This document shows positions 1 to 9,472 of a stretch of 36,172 bases of DNA, in pieces; the stretch's first letter is position 1, and every line of letters begins with the position of its first letter. The DNA is from Chitinophagaceae bacterium (GTDB taxonomy: Bacteria; Bacteroidota; Bacteroidia; Chitinophagales; Chitinophagaceae), in contig SHWX01000005.1 of assembly GCA_009693615.1 (NCBI GenBank), forward strand, positions 1-36,172, given 5' to 3'. The notes beneath the pieces were generated by a model. It had not been told where the DNA came from. It made no database searches and worked only from the letters and a program-made list of their open reading frames with translations. Made by a program: the position numbers and the translations under genes.

Positions 1-98
1 GCTGAAGGATCAGGTTTTTTAGATTTGGGGACTAAAAAGTAGAGTATGCTTATTAAAAGCAAGCCAGCAAAAACAACAATAATCTGTGGTTTCTTCAA
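1..98 (-). CDS. 5' part of an uncharacterised protein with an N-terminal membrane anchor (partial, runs off window)
   Basis: Reverse-strand reading from a TTG at 98: (M)KKPQIIVVFAGLLLISILYFLVPKSKKPDPSA..., one hydrophobic helix, no stop before the edge. Confidence 0.5.
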   Translation of the reverse strand, partial: MKKPQIIVVFAGLLLISILYFLVPKSKKPDPS

Positions 99-125
99 AA
101 TAGGTCAATTTCTCGCAAAGGTAAG

Positions 126-410
126 TTACTTAAGTTTGCTTTTAACCTCGTTTACAAATTCTTTTGCTGGTTTGAATGCAGGAATAAAATGTTCGGGAAT
201 TTGAACGGCAATATTCTTTTTTATATTACGTCCAATTTTAGCGGCTCTCTTCTTAGTAATAAAGCTGCCAAAGCCACGTATGTATATGTTTTGGCCGTTC
301 GCTAAGTTTTCTTTCACTTCCTTAAACATAGTTTCTAAAGTAACTAATACGTCCACTTTAGGAATTCCAGTTTTTTCAGAAATTTGATTGATAAGATCAG
401 ACTTTCTCAT
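126..410 (-). CDS. HU/IHF family DNA-binding protein
   Basis: 94 aa; MRKSDLINQISEKTGIPK... RGFGSFITKKRAAKIGRNIKK... IPEHFIPAFKPAKEF is the typical HU fold pattern. Confidence 0.93.
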   Translation of the reverse strand: MRKSDLINQISEKTGIPKVDVLVTLETMFKEVKENLANGQNIYIRGFGSFITKKRAAKIGRNIKKNIAVQIPEHFIPAFKPAKEFVNEVKSKLK

Positions 411-530
411 GAAGTTTAATTTTTGGTGTTCAGTATTAAAAATAAATTAAATTTTACCTTTCTGCAACTATATTCCAATATTTTTATCCATTTTAGCCCA
501 TAATTATAAGCTTATATACATATATATTAT

Positions 531-550
531 TTATATATAATTTTATATAA
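531..550. repeat. AT-rich inverted repeat in the HU/mutY divergent intergenic region
   Basis: TTATATA (531-537) and TATATAA (544-550), perfect 7-bp arms with 6-nt spacer. Confidence 0.6.
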
Positions 551-617
551 ATGTGTAATAACTGAATTTCTGACTAATTTGAACATATTTTCCCAATTTT
601 AATCCATTTTTGTCCTC

Positions 618-1706
618 ATGCGAAGCCCTTTTACCCAATTGCTCTTAAACTGGAATGAATATGAGAATCATCGACCCATGCCTTGGAAAGGGGAGAAAGA
701 TCCCTATAAAATATGGCTAAGTGAGGTCATTTTACAACAAACCAGGGTAGAACAAGGTTGGGCTTACTATGAAAAGTTTCTAAAAAACTTCCCTACTATT
801 TTTCAATTGGCTGCGGCCAAGGACGAAAAAGTATTTAAACTATGGGAAGGTTTGGGATATTATAATCGTTGTAAAAATTTATTATTTACAGCAAGGCATA
901 TCGTAAAAGAGTTCAAAGGAAAATTTCCAAACAGCTACGAAGGGCTATTATTATTAAAAGGGGTAGGGCCCTATACCGCATCGGCCATTGCTTCCTTTGC
1001 TTATAATTTACCACATGCAGTGGTGGATGGAAATGTCTTCAGGGTTTTTTCAAGATTTTATGGCATAGCCACAGCCATTGATACAAAAGAAGGAGTTGAA
1101 ATTTTTAATAAAATTGCAGCCGAAAATTTATCTACAACGCAGGCAGGTATTTATAATCAAGCCCTCATGGATTTTGGGGCCACCGTTTGCAAACCCACGG
1201 CTGCTCAATGTCCTAGCTGTGTCATGCGAAAAAAATGTATGGCCTTTACTCAAAACCAAGTAAACTTATTACCCGTTAAATTAAAAACTATTCAAAAGAA
1301 AAATAGGTTCTTCGATTTTTTCATTTTTAAACAAGGTGACCAATTCTTAATTCAAAAAAGAGCGGAGGGAGATATCTGGTCCAACCTGTATCAATTTTAT
1401 TTAATTGAAAATGAAAAATTGGTAGCCATCGACAAAAAATATATTCAAAAATTAATCTTGGAGCCTTTAGCCATTTCTAGAGAAAATATTATTTCGTTAT
1501 TACCCTCTTCTGTCTATAAGCAGACACTTACGCATCAGCAAATAGAGGCAAGGTTTATCGTTATACACTTAGATAAGAAACCTGCCCTTTTTGCCAAGGC
1601 CTTATGGATTAAAAAAGAAGGGTTTAAGAAGTATCCTTTTCCTAAAATCGTTAACGATTTTTTAAAAATAGGCCTGGCGAAGGGGAAATCGAGTTTTTCT
1701 TTGTAA
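618..1706 (+). CDS. mutY: A/G-specific adenine DNA glycosylase MutY
   Basis: HhH motif LLLLKGVGPYTASAIASFAY, VVDGNVFRVFSR, and Fe-S cluster CKPTAAQCPSCVMRKKC. Confidence 0.95.
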   Translation: MRSPFTQLLLNWNEYENHRPMPWKGEKDPYKIWLSEVILQQTRVEQGWAYYEKFLKNFPTIFQLAAAKDEKVFKLWEGLGYYNRCKNLLFTARHIVKEFKGKFPNSYEGLLLLKGVGPYTASAIASFAYNLPHAVVDGNVFRVFSRFYGIATAIDTKEGVEIFNKIAAENLSTTQAGIYNQALMDFGATVCKPTAAQCPSCVMRKKCMAFTQNQVNLLPVKLKTIQKKNRFFDFFIFKQGDQFLIQKRAEGDIWSNLYQFYLIENEKLVAIDKKYIQKLILEPLAISRENIISLLPSSVYKQTLTHQQIEARFIVIHLDKKPALFAKALWIKKEGFKKYPFPKIVNDFLKIGLAKGKSSFSL

Positions 1707-1739
1707 AAATGGTAACTTTCCATCATAAATTCATCCACA

Positions 1740-3095
1740 TTGGAATATCATTCGGGGCCTTTATTTAATTTACTTACAGCCAATACTGCCAGTCTGCAAC
1801 AAGACAGTGGCTTATTTATTTTAATCTTTATTTTATTGTTCCTTTCTTTCGTAATAGCGGGATCGGAAGTAGCTTTCTTTTCTTTGTCTTATAAAGACAT
1901 CCAAGTATTAAAAACAAAAAATTATAAGCCCTTTCAAAGAATTGTTTCTTTATTAGAGGAGCCAAAAAAGTTATTGAGCTCCATGCTCATTGCCAATAGC
2001 TTTATTAATATTTGTATTATTTTAATTGCCAATCTTTTAATTGATCATTTTTTTATTTTTGATAGTTTTTCTTTTCCAGGGCTTGAATTTATCATTAAAG
2101 TTATCGCTGTTACTTTACTACTTTTATTTTTTGGAGAAATTTTACCTAAGGTAATGGCCACTCAAAATAATATTCGTTTTGCCCAAGACTTTGGTTTCAT
2201 TATTCAAGTAGTGTATATTATTTTTTCAAAACCTAGCGGCTTATTGGTTAAGTATACCAATAAGATTGAAAAAAAATTAGAGCAAAAAAGAGCAGGTAGT
2301 TCTTATAGCATGGAAGAATTAGATCATGCTATTGAATTAACCACTTCTCCTAATAATCAAGCCAATGAAAAAAGTATTTTAAAAGGCATTGTTAAATTTG
2401 GGAATATTTCTGTTAAACAAATCATGAAAACAAGGTTAGATGTTTGTGGGGTAGATGCCTCTATTTCTTTTAATGATTTATTAGCGCATATTAAAGAGCA
2501 TAATTATAGCCGCTTTCCTATTTATAAAGAAGACTTAGATACCATTGCGGGTATTATTCATACCAAGGACATTATTCCGCACATTAGTGACAATACAGAC
2601 TATGATTGGAGGCCATTAATTCGCCCTGCTTTTTTTGTACATGAGCAAAAAATGATTGAAGATTTATTAAAAGAGTTTCAATCAAAGCGTATTCACTTTG
2701 CTATTGTAGTGGATGAGTTTGGTGGAACCAGCGGTATTATTACATTAGAGGACATATTAGAAGAAATAGTGGGAGATATTAAAGATGAATTTGATGAGGA
2801 AGAATCGATGATTAAAAAAATAGATGAATACCATTATATCATTGAAGGAAAAACAACCATTATTGACTTTTGTAATTTTATTGAAATAGCCACTAATTAT
2901 TTTGATACCGTAAAAGGAGAAAGCGATACAGTGGCAGGCTTATTCTTAGAATTAGCAGGAGCCTTTCCTACATTACAGCAAGTGGTTAAGTTCAAACAAT
3001 TTAGTTTTACAGTACTTGAAATTCAAAAAAATAGAATTCATAAAATTCAATTAATTATCACGCCATTGCCTACTCAAAATATTGAAAATGGCTAA
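1740..3095 (+). CDS. gldE: Gliding motility-associated protein GldE (CNNM/CBS/CorC_HlyC-type)
   Basis: N-terminal DUF21-like membrane region, CBS region (SVKQIMKTRLDVCGVD), CorC_HlyC C-terminal domain, and gldD immediately downstream. TTG start. Confidence 0.88.
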   Translation: MEYHSGPLFNLLTANTASLQQDSGLFILIFILLFLSFVIAGSEVAFFSLSYKDIQVLKTKNYKPFQRIVSLLEEPKKLLSSMLIANSFINICIILIANLLIDHFFIFDSFSFPGLEFIIKVIAVTLLLLFFGEILPKVMATQNNIRFAQDFGFIIQVVYIIFSKPSGLLVKYTNKIEKKLEQKRAGSSYSMEELDHAIELTTSPNNQANEKSILKGIVKFGNISVKQIMKTRLDVCGVDASISFNDLLAHIKEHNYSRFPIYKEDLDTIAGIIHTKDIIPHISDNTDYDWRPLIRPAFFVHEQKMIEDLLKEFQSKRIHFAIVVDEFGGTSGIITLEDILEEIVGDIKDEFDEEESMIKKIDEYHYIIEGKTTIIDFCNFIEIATNYFDTVKGESDTVAGLFLELAGAFPTLQQVVKFKQFSFTVLEIQKNRIHKIQLIITPLPTQNIENG

Positions 3096-3687
3096 ACGAA
3101 CTGGCGCAGTACTTATTGCTTTATTTTCTGGTATATTATTTTTAGCGGCTTGTAATAGCCCTTATACCACCAAAAATAAAGGCTATTCAAAACTTTCCTT
3201 TCCCGCAAAGTCCTACCAAGTTTTTAATCAAACAGCAGCTCCCTATAGTTTTGAATATCCCACTTATGCCCTTATAGATGAGAATGTAAATAAGCAAAGA
3301 ATAGGCCTTCAAAAAGGTAAGTGGTTGAATATTCGATTCCCAGGTCAAGAAGCTACTATTTATATAAGTTATATAGCTATGCAAGCAAAACAGCTAGATA
3401 CTTTAATTAGGGATGCCTATACTTTTGCCAATAACCATAATAATAGGGCTAGCTCTATTGCCGATTCGGTTTTTCAAAACAAGCAAGGAGTGGAAGGTAT
3501 TTTTTTTACCATCGGTGGTGAAGTAGCAACGCCCTATCAGTTTTTTGTAACCGATTCTACGCGTCATTTTTTTAGAGGGGCTTTGTATTATGATGCCACC
3601 CCTAATCAAGATTCCTTGGCACCGGTGAATGCATTTTTGCTAGAAGACATCCAGCATATTTTGAACACATTTAGATGGAAAAAATGA
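3088..3687 (+). CDS. gldD: Gliding motility lipoprotein GldD
   Basis: Lipoprotein signal LFLAACN; follows gldE. ATG at 3088 preferred over the TTG at 3082 in the track. Overlaps the gldE 3' end by 8 nt. Confidence 0.85.
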   Translation: MAKRTGAVLIALFSGILFLAACNSPYTTKNKGYSKLSFPAKSYQVFNQTAAPYSFEYPTYALIDENVNKQRIGLQKGKWLNIRFPGQEATIYISYIAMQAKQLDTLIRDAYTFANNHNNRASSIADSVFQNKQGVEGIFFTIGGEVATPYQFFVTDSTRHFFRGALYYDATPNQDSLAPVNAFLLEDIQHILNTFRWKK

Positions 3688-3712
3688 TATCTTTATCCTA
3701 CAAAATTTTCTA

Positions 3713-4294
3713 ATGATTATTATTGACAATGTTTTAGTGAGCGACTTAGTAGTGGAAGAACAGTTTGTATGCGACTTGTCTAAATGCAAGGGAGCCTGTT
3801 GTGAAGATGGAGATGCCGGCGCACCACTTGAAAATAAAGAAAAAGAGTATGTGAAGGAATTTTATGAAAAAGTAAAGCCTTATATGACCAAGGAGGGGAT
3901 TAAAGAGGTGAATGAAGTAGGTCCTTATTTATATGATCGTGAATTTGGCTGGGTAACACCTACCATTAATGGTGCCATATGTGCTTATGGCATTAAAGAA
4001 AAAGGTGTCATCAAATGTGCCTTTGAGCAAGCCTATAATGATGGTAAGATTCCTTGGAAAAAGCCCCTTAGCTGCCACTTATTTCCCATTAAAATACAGA
4101 AAAGTAAGTTAGATCCTAAGATGGAATATGTAAATTATGAGCCTCGTGAAGACCTATGTAAATCGGGCTGTTCCTTGGGCGTGAAATTAAAAGTGCCCGC
4201 CTACCAGTTTCTAAAGGAGTCCATTGTTAGAAAGTATGGGGAAATATTTTATGAGACCTTGGATGCCACAGCGAAGCATCTTAAAAATAAATAG
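3713..4294 (+). CDS. DUF3109 family protein (cysteine-rich, YkgJ-like cluster)
   Basis: VEEQFVCDLSKCKGACCEDGDAGAPL... CAFEQAYNDGKIPWKKPLSCHLFPI... CKSGCSLG. Confidence 0.85.
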   Translation: MIIIDNVLVSDLVVEEQFVCDLSKCKGACCEDGDAGAPLENKEKEYVKEFYEKVKPYMTKEGIKEVNEVGPYLYDREFGWVTPTINGAICAYGIKEKGVIKCAFEQAYNDGKIPWKKPLSCHLFPIKIQKSKLDPKMEYVNYEPREDLCKSGCSLGVKLKVPAYQFLKESIVRKYGEIFYETLDATAKHLKNK

Positions 4295-4295
4295 C

Positions 4296-4303
4296 TATTT
4301 TTG
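4296..4303 (+). promoter_or_regulatory. Candidate -7 box (TATTTTTG) 5 nt before the lutB ATG
   Basis: Exact match to the Bacteroidota consensus TAnnTTTG. Confidence 0.5.
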
Positions 4304-4308
4304 TTCTC

Positions 4309-5688
4309 ATGGAAAGTATTTACGCAGCCTCATTTCTTGAAAAAAGCACCGCAAAAGCGCTTGATAAATCCCACTATAAAAAAATTAATTTTAATATAGG
4401 TAAGTATAATGCTGTGGTACCTAAAGGCAAAGAACAATTCACTGATTTAAATCGTGTTAAAGAATTAGCCAAGAATAAAAGATGGGAGGCTATTGAACAT
4501 TTAGATATATACCTAAATCAATTTGAAGAACAAATTACTAAAAGAGGGGCCAAAGTATTATGGGCTGAAGACAGCGAGCAAGCTTTAAAATTTATTGGAG
4601 AAATTTGCGAACAGAAGAATTGTAAATCCGTTGTGAAAAGCAAGAGTATGGTCACTGAAGAAATTCATTTAAATAATTATTTAGAATCGGTAGGTATTGA
4701 AAGTGTGGAGACCGATTTAGGAGAATACATTCAGCAAATGGATGGAGAAGCGCCTTATCATATTGTAACACCTGCCATGCATAAAAGCAAGGAAGATGTA
4801 GCTAAATTATTTAATGAGAAATTAGGTACCGATATTAATTTAACACCAGAGCAATTAACCCTGGTGGCTAGAAAAAATTTAAGAGAAAAATACGTACAGG
4901 CAGAAATAGGTGTAACGGGTGCTAATTTTATTATTGCCGATGTAGGTGCTATTGCAGTAACAGAGAATGAAGGTAATGCAAGATTATCAGCAGCCTGGCC
5001 TAAAACACATATTGTGGTGGTGGGCATTGAAAAAATGATTCCTTCCATTAATGACCTTGGTTTATTTTGGCCCTTATTAGCCACTTATGGTACTGGACAA
5101 CAAGTAACCGTTTATAATAGTATTATCTCAGGTCCAAGACAAAAGGAAGAAACGGATGGTCCTGAAGAGATGTATGTTATTTTACTTGACAACGGTCGCA
5201 CCGATTTACTAGCGAATGCAAAAAGTAGAGAAGCCCTTTATTGTATTAGATGCGGCGCTTGTTTAAACGCTTGTCCCATTTATAAAAATATTGGAGGTCA
5301 TGCTTACGATACTACTTATAGCGGACCTATTGGTAGTATAATTACTCCTCATTTAAGGGGCATGCACGATTATAAGCATTTAAGTTATGCTTCTAGCCTT
5401 TGTGGCAATTGCACAGAAGTTTGTCCCGTTAAAATAAACTTACACGAGTTATTATTGGAGAATAGAAAAGAAGCAGTGGATTTAGGGGAAGCTAGTTTTG
5501 CGGAAAAATTTGCTTGGAAAGCTTGGAAACAAACTTCAATGAATCGAACTTTAATGAATCAAGGTACAGCCCCGATAAAAAATTGGGTCATTAATAAAAT
5601 GTTTAAAGGCTGGTCCAATCAAAGAGCCCCGCTTGAATTTCCTACCAAAACATTTAATCAACTTTGGAAGGAAGGGCAAAAGAAATAA
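4309..5688 (+). CDS. lutB: LutB-like lactate utilisation iron-sulfur protein
   Basis: Two ferredoxin-like motifs CIRCGACLNACPIY and CGNCTEVCPVKI; LUD domain (GVTGANFIIADVGAIAVTENEGNARL). Confidence 0.9.
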   Translation: MESIYAASFLEKSTAKALDKSHYKKINFNIGKYNAVVPKGKEQFTDLNRVKELAKNKRWEAIEHLDIYLNQFEEQITKRGAKVLWAEDSEQALKFIGEICEQKNCKSVVKSKSMVTEEIHLNNYLESVGIESVETDLGEYIQQMDGEAPYHIVTPAMHKSKEDVAKLFNEKLGTDINLTPEQLTLVARKNLREKYVQAEIGVTGANFIIADVGAIAVTENEGNARLSAAWPKTHIVVVGIEKMIPSINDLGLFWPLLATYGTGQQVTVYNSIISGPRQKEETDGPEEMYVILLDNGRTDLLANAKSREALYCIRCGACLNACPIYKNIGGHAYDTTYSGPIGSIITPHLRGMHDYKHLSYASSLCGNCTEVCPVKINLHELLLENRKEAVDLGEASFAEKFAWKAWKQTSMNRTLMNQGTAPIKNWVINKMFKGWSNQRAPLEFPTKTFNQLWKEGQKK

Positions 5689-5728
5689 AATAATATTTTT
5701 ACTTGTAGAATTCTATTTCACCTTTACA

Positions 5729-6655
5729 TTACATACCATCTGCATCGGATATAGCTTCCACGGGATCCTTCTGATCTTTTAAACTTTTATTGACTAAGTA
5801 CACACCAATTAGGGTGCAGACAGTTCCTACAATACTAGTGAAACTCATTTTTTCATTCAAGAGTAAAGAGCCTACCCAAATAGCAACAATGGGATTTATA
5901 TAAGCATATAAAGAAGCAATAGCAGGATTTAAATGTTTCATGCTATAGATAAATGAAATAAAGGCAAAGACCGAACCCCCAATGACCATATAAATAATGA
6001 CACCCCAAGAAATAGCAGGTATTTCATGTAGTGCAATATAATTACCGGTATACAAAGTAAATAAACCCATGGTGATAGCACTTATAAGCATTTGCCATCC
6101 AATGGAATAATAAGCATTCATATCAATTTTATTTCTTGCTATAATAATTGAACCCACACTCCAAGTAATCATTGCAAAGAAGGATAAGCCAACACCTAAT
6201 GCATAATTTGTTCCATGTACTAATAAGCTATCCTTGTAAAAAATAAAGGCAATACCTAGAAGACCTAATAGAAGGCCAATCATAGTTTGCGATGTAATTT
6301 TAATGGCCTTAAAATAAAATCTTTCAATGAGTACCACCGATAAAGGATACAATGCTGCAATTAATGCCGCCAGCCCACTGGTAATAAATTGTAAACCATA
6401 AGTGGCAATGCCATTAGAGGATACAAACATTAAAAAAGCCATGGGGATTAACCAAAGGAATTGTTTGAAAGAGGGGAAGCCTTCACCTCTTAATAAAAAA
6501 AAGCTTACATAAATACTGCCTCCTAAAAACTGACGAATACTGGCTAATTCAAAAGCGGGCATATGCGATACACCCATTTTACTTGCCACCCAAGTGGTTC
6601 CCCAAACTACACTTGTAACGCTTAAGGCTAAGTATGCTTTTTTTTGATTAGCCAT
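5729..6655 (-). CDS. EamA/DMT family transporter
   Basis: About ten TM helices, VVWGTTWVASKMGVSHMPAFELASIRQFLGG and C-terminal EamA repeat AIASLYAYINPIVAIWVGSLLLNEKM. Confidence 0.88.
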   Translation of the reverse strand: MANQKKAYLALSVTSVVWGTTWVASKMGVSHMPAFELASIRQFLGGSIYVSFFLLRGEGFPSFKQFLWLIPMAFLMFVSSNGIATYGLQFITSGLAALIAALYPLSVVLIERFYFKAIKITSQTMIGLLLGLLGIAFIFYKDSLLVHGTNYALGVGLSFFAMITWSVGSIIIARNKIDMNAYYSIGWQMLISAITMGLFTLYTGNYIALHEIPAISWGVIIYMVIGGSVFAFISFIYSMKHLNPAIASLYAYINPIVAIWVGSLLLNEKMSFTSIVGTVCTLIGVYLVNKSLKDQKDPVEAISDADGM

Positions 6656-6665
6656 GGGGCTTCGC

Positions 6666-8150
6666 TTAATGTTTGAAATGTCTATGTTCTGTCATCACCA
6701 TGGCAAGTCCATTGGCCTTGCAATAAGCAACGCTGTCCTTATCTCTCACTGAGCCTCCTGGCTGAATATAAGCATCAATTCCTTCTTCATGTGCAATTCT
6801 TACGCAATCATCAAAAGGGAAAAAGGCGTCGGAAGCTAGGCTAGCGCCCTTTAAATCAAATTTAAATTGCTTGGCTTTTTCAATCGCATGTCGAAGGGCG
6901 TCGACTCTACTGGTTTGACCACAACCCTTACCTACTAATTGATTGTTTTTAATTAAAGCAATGGCATTGCTTTTTAAATGCTTGCAAATAATATTTCCAA
7001 AAATTAAGTCTTCTTTTTCTTTTTCAGAACTTGGTCTTGCGCCTACTTCTTCCCACTTACTATAATTTCCATTGTCTAATCCTTGTTCTAAAATGCCATT
7101 GAGGATTGATTTTTTTTGCGTAAGATTAAAACTTACTTCATTTTTTAATTCTAATAAAATTCTATTTTTCTTAGCCGATAAAATAACTAAAGCAGCAGGA
7201 TCAAATCCGGGTGCAATTAATACTTCAAAAAATATTTCTTGAATGGCTTCTGCAGTAGCTACATCAATGATTGCGTTGGTAACGAGTACGCCACCAAAAG
7301 CACTTTCCGGGTCGCCCGCTAGGGCTGCCTGCCAACTTTCAAAAACAGTATTTCTCTTCGCCACGCCACATACATTGGTATGTTTTATGATAGCGAAACT
7401 AGTTAGGGGTAAGTCTGCTATTAAAGCAATGGCCGCATCTACATCTACTAAATTATTATAAGATAATTCCTTACCATGTAATTGTGTAAACCAATTTTCT
7501 AATTTGCCATAAAAAGTGGCTACCTGATGTGGGTTCTCTCCATATCTTAAAACCTTACCGCTAGCTGGGTTAAAATAATTACTAATGGCTACATCATAAT
7601 GCATGACTACCTCAAAAGCTTTAGCAGCAAAGGATTTTCTTTGCTCTATGGTAGTTGTTCCTTTTTGATCAATAAGTATTTGGTTCAATTTTGAATAATC
7701 GTCTTTAGCAGCAATGACTACTAAGTCTCTAAAATTTTTACCAGCTGCTCTAATCATAGAAGGCCCACCAATATCAATTTTTTCTATGATTAATTTTTCT
7801 TCGTCCGTATTTTTTAATGTTTCTTCGAAAGGGTATAAGTCTACAATAACTAAATCTAAAGCAGGAATTTTATATTGCTCCATTTCTTTTAAATCTTGGT
7901 CTTCATATCTTCTGCCTAAGATGCCACCAAAAATAGAAGGGTGTAATGTTTTTACTCTTCCTCCTAAAATAGAAGGATATCCTGTTACTGTTTCCACTCC
8001 TATACAAGGAATTCCTAATTCTTCGATGAATTGTTGAGTACCACCGGTAGAATAAATAGTAATATTTAAGGCGTGTAAGGTTTTAGCTAAAGGAGCTAGT
8101 CCGTCTTTGTAAAAAACTGAAATTAAGGCTGATTGTATTTTCTTTTCCAT
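6666..8150 (-). CDS. purH: Bifunctional AICAR formyltransferase / IMP cyclohydrolase
   Basis: MEKKIQSALISVFYKDGLAPLAKTLHALNITIYSTGGT... LRYGENPHQ... PGGSVRDKDSVAYCKANGLAMVMTEHRHFKH. Track start 8294 overlaps comEC and is not PurH-like; ATG at 8150 chosen. Confidence 0.95.
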   Translation of the reverse strand: MEKKIQSALISVFYKDGLAPLAKTLHALNITIYSTGGTQQFIEELGIPCIGVETVTGYPSILGGRVKTLHPSIFGGILGRRYEDQDLKEMEQYKIPALDLVIVDLYPFEETLKNTDEEKLIIEKIDIGGPSMIRAAGKNFRDLVVIAAKDDYSKLNQILIDQKGTTTIEQRKSFAAKAFEVVMHYDVAISNYFNPASGKVLRYGENPHQVATFYGKLENWFTQLHGKELSYNNLVDVDAAIALIADLPLTSFAIIKHTNVCGVAKRNTVFESWQAALAGDPESAFGGVLVTNAIIDVATAEAIQEIFFEVLIAPGFDPAALVILSAKKNRILLELKNEVSFNLTQKKSILNGILEQGLDNGNYSKWEEVGARPSSEKEKEDLIFGNIICKHLKSNAIALIKNNQLVGKGCGQTSRVDALRHAIEKAKQFKFDLKGASLASDAFFPFDDCVRIAHEEGIDAYIQPGGSVRDKDSVAYCKANGLAMVMTEHRHFKH

Positions 8151-8203
8151 AAGTAAAGGTAAGCCCTTCCAATTTTTTGCTTCCCTTAGCTTTTCCACAA
8201 AAA

Positions 8204-9472
8204 TTAGCCCGTACTGAATAACTTTATTATCGAATAGCAGCAAAATAGGCCGGTTAAATAGAGAAGCCAATGGCTGCGTTTTGTATACAGCCAAGCATAA
8301 ATTAGAAGTAGTGCCAAGTAAAACAAAATCACTTGTTCTAGTCCAAATGAAATCAAAAGGGGGTGATTCATAGGCAGTGCCTCTAAATAGCTAATGGCTT
8401 TATTCATACTTATGATATATTTTTCAATTATTTGCCCAAATAATTTTGAAAACCCCATTATGTTTGGGGTAATGACTAAGAGGGCTAGTGCGTATAATAG
8501 AAGGGTGCTTAAGGGCACCATGATAAAATTGCTTATTAATACCATGGAAGCTAGTTGATGAAAATAATAAAGCAAAATAGGGAGGGTAGTTAATTGTGCC
8601 GCTATACTAATGCATAAATTACTCCATAAAAAAACTAAGACAGGGTTATCCATGGGCATCATTTTATTCAATAAAGGATAGAATAAATGAATACCTAGTA
8701 CGGCAGCATAAGATAATTGCAGCCCAATATTTTCTACATTTTTTAGATCAAACAATAGTAAAATTAAAATACCCCCTGCCATCACATTTAAAGTAAAAGA
8801 ACTATCCCCTCTAAATTTGCCTATATAGTAGATGCTAAAAAATACGGCGGCTCTAACAATGGAAGGGCTTGCAAAAGCCATTAGGGTATAGGTCCAGACA
8901 AAGCCTAGTACGATGAATAGCTCAACTGCCATTAATAATTTTTTTCGAGGCAGCCAGCTGGTAATGCGTAAGATATTTTTAAATATAATTTCAAGGTGCA
9001 TTCCGCTAATGGCCACTATATGTATAATACCTAATTGCTTGTATGCATTTAGTAGTTCTTTATTAGCATCGGTCTTGATGCCTAATAATAATGATTTTGC
9101 AAATGCATTGGCTTCAGCGGAAGGAATGCAAACATTTAGTTTATTCACTACCGCATTTCTACAATAGGTAATAAATGCTTCAGGATAGGGAATTTGAAAT
9201 AGATTTTTTTCTTTGGTTAGAAAAAATAATAAAATACCCCAGCTAAATAGTATAAGGTAAACTGCAAGGCCTTCTATGTAGGTAGTATTAGTATGGTTAA
9301 TAATGAATTGTAAAAGAACCAGTGAAAAAAATAATAAATAAGTAGCCTCGCTAATCCTTAATAGCAGTAGCTCTTGTACAAATAATTTTGCAAAAATAAT
9401 ACCTGCTAATAAGATGCCCGATATAAATAATAGGGGATAGGCTGCTCTGAAATGGGTAGGAGATTTTTCCAT
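8204..9472 (-). CDS. ComEC/Rec2 family competence-domain protein (short)
   Basis: Competence domain motifs LLLGIKTDANKELLNAYKQLGIIHIVAISGMHLEII and ASPSIVRAAVFFSIYYIGK, multiple TM helices. 422 aa, no DUF4131-like or metallo-beta-lactamase portion seen. Confidence 0.85.
   Translation of the reverse strand: MEKSPTHFRAAYPLLFISGILLAGIIFAKLFVQELLLLRISEATYLLFFSLVLLQFIINHTNTTYIEGLAVYLILFSWGILLFFLTKEKNLFQIPYPEAFITYCRNAVVNKLNVCIPSAEANAFAKSLLLGIKTDANKELLNAYKQLGIIHIVAISGMHLEIIFKNILRITSWLPRKKLLMAVELFIVLGFVWTYTLMAFASPSIVRAAVFFSIYYIGKFRGDSSFTLNVMAGGILILLLFDLKNVENIGLQLSYAAVLGIHLFYPLLNKMMPMDNPVLVFLWSNLCISIAAQLTTLPILLYYFHQLASMVLISNFIMVPLSTLLLYALALLVITPNIMGFSKLFGQIIEKYIISMNKAISYLEALPMNHPLLISFGLEQVILFYLALLLIYAWLYTKRSHWLLYLTGLFCCYSIIKLFSTG

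Noticed and set aside
4758-5084. 108-aa minus-strand ORF inside lutB
   Set aside because: Shadow of the conserved LUD domain; no independent evidence.
5706-5715. TAGAATTCTA perfect palindrome between lutB and the EamA gene
   Set aside because: Only 10 bp and no T-tract; expected by chance in AT-rich DNA.
7243-8037. Plus-strand ORFs inside purH
   Set aside because: Antisense shadow ORFs of a conserved enzyme gene.
8151-8294. N-terminal 48-aa extension of PurH (overlap with comEC)
   Set aside because: The extension is not PurH-like and is largely antisense-free read-back of the intergenic/comEC end; the conserved PurH N-terminus begins at the ATG at 8150.
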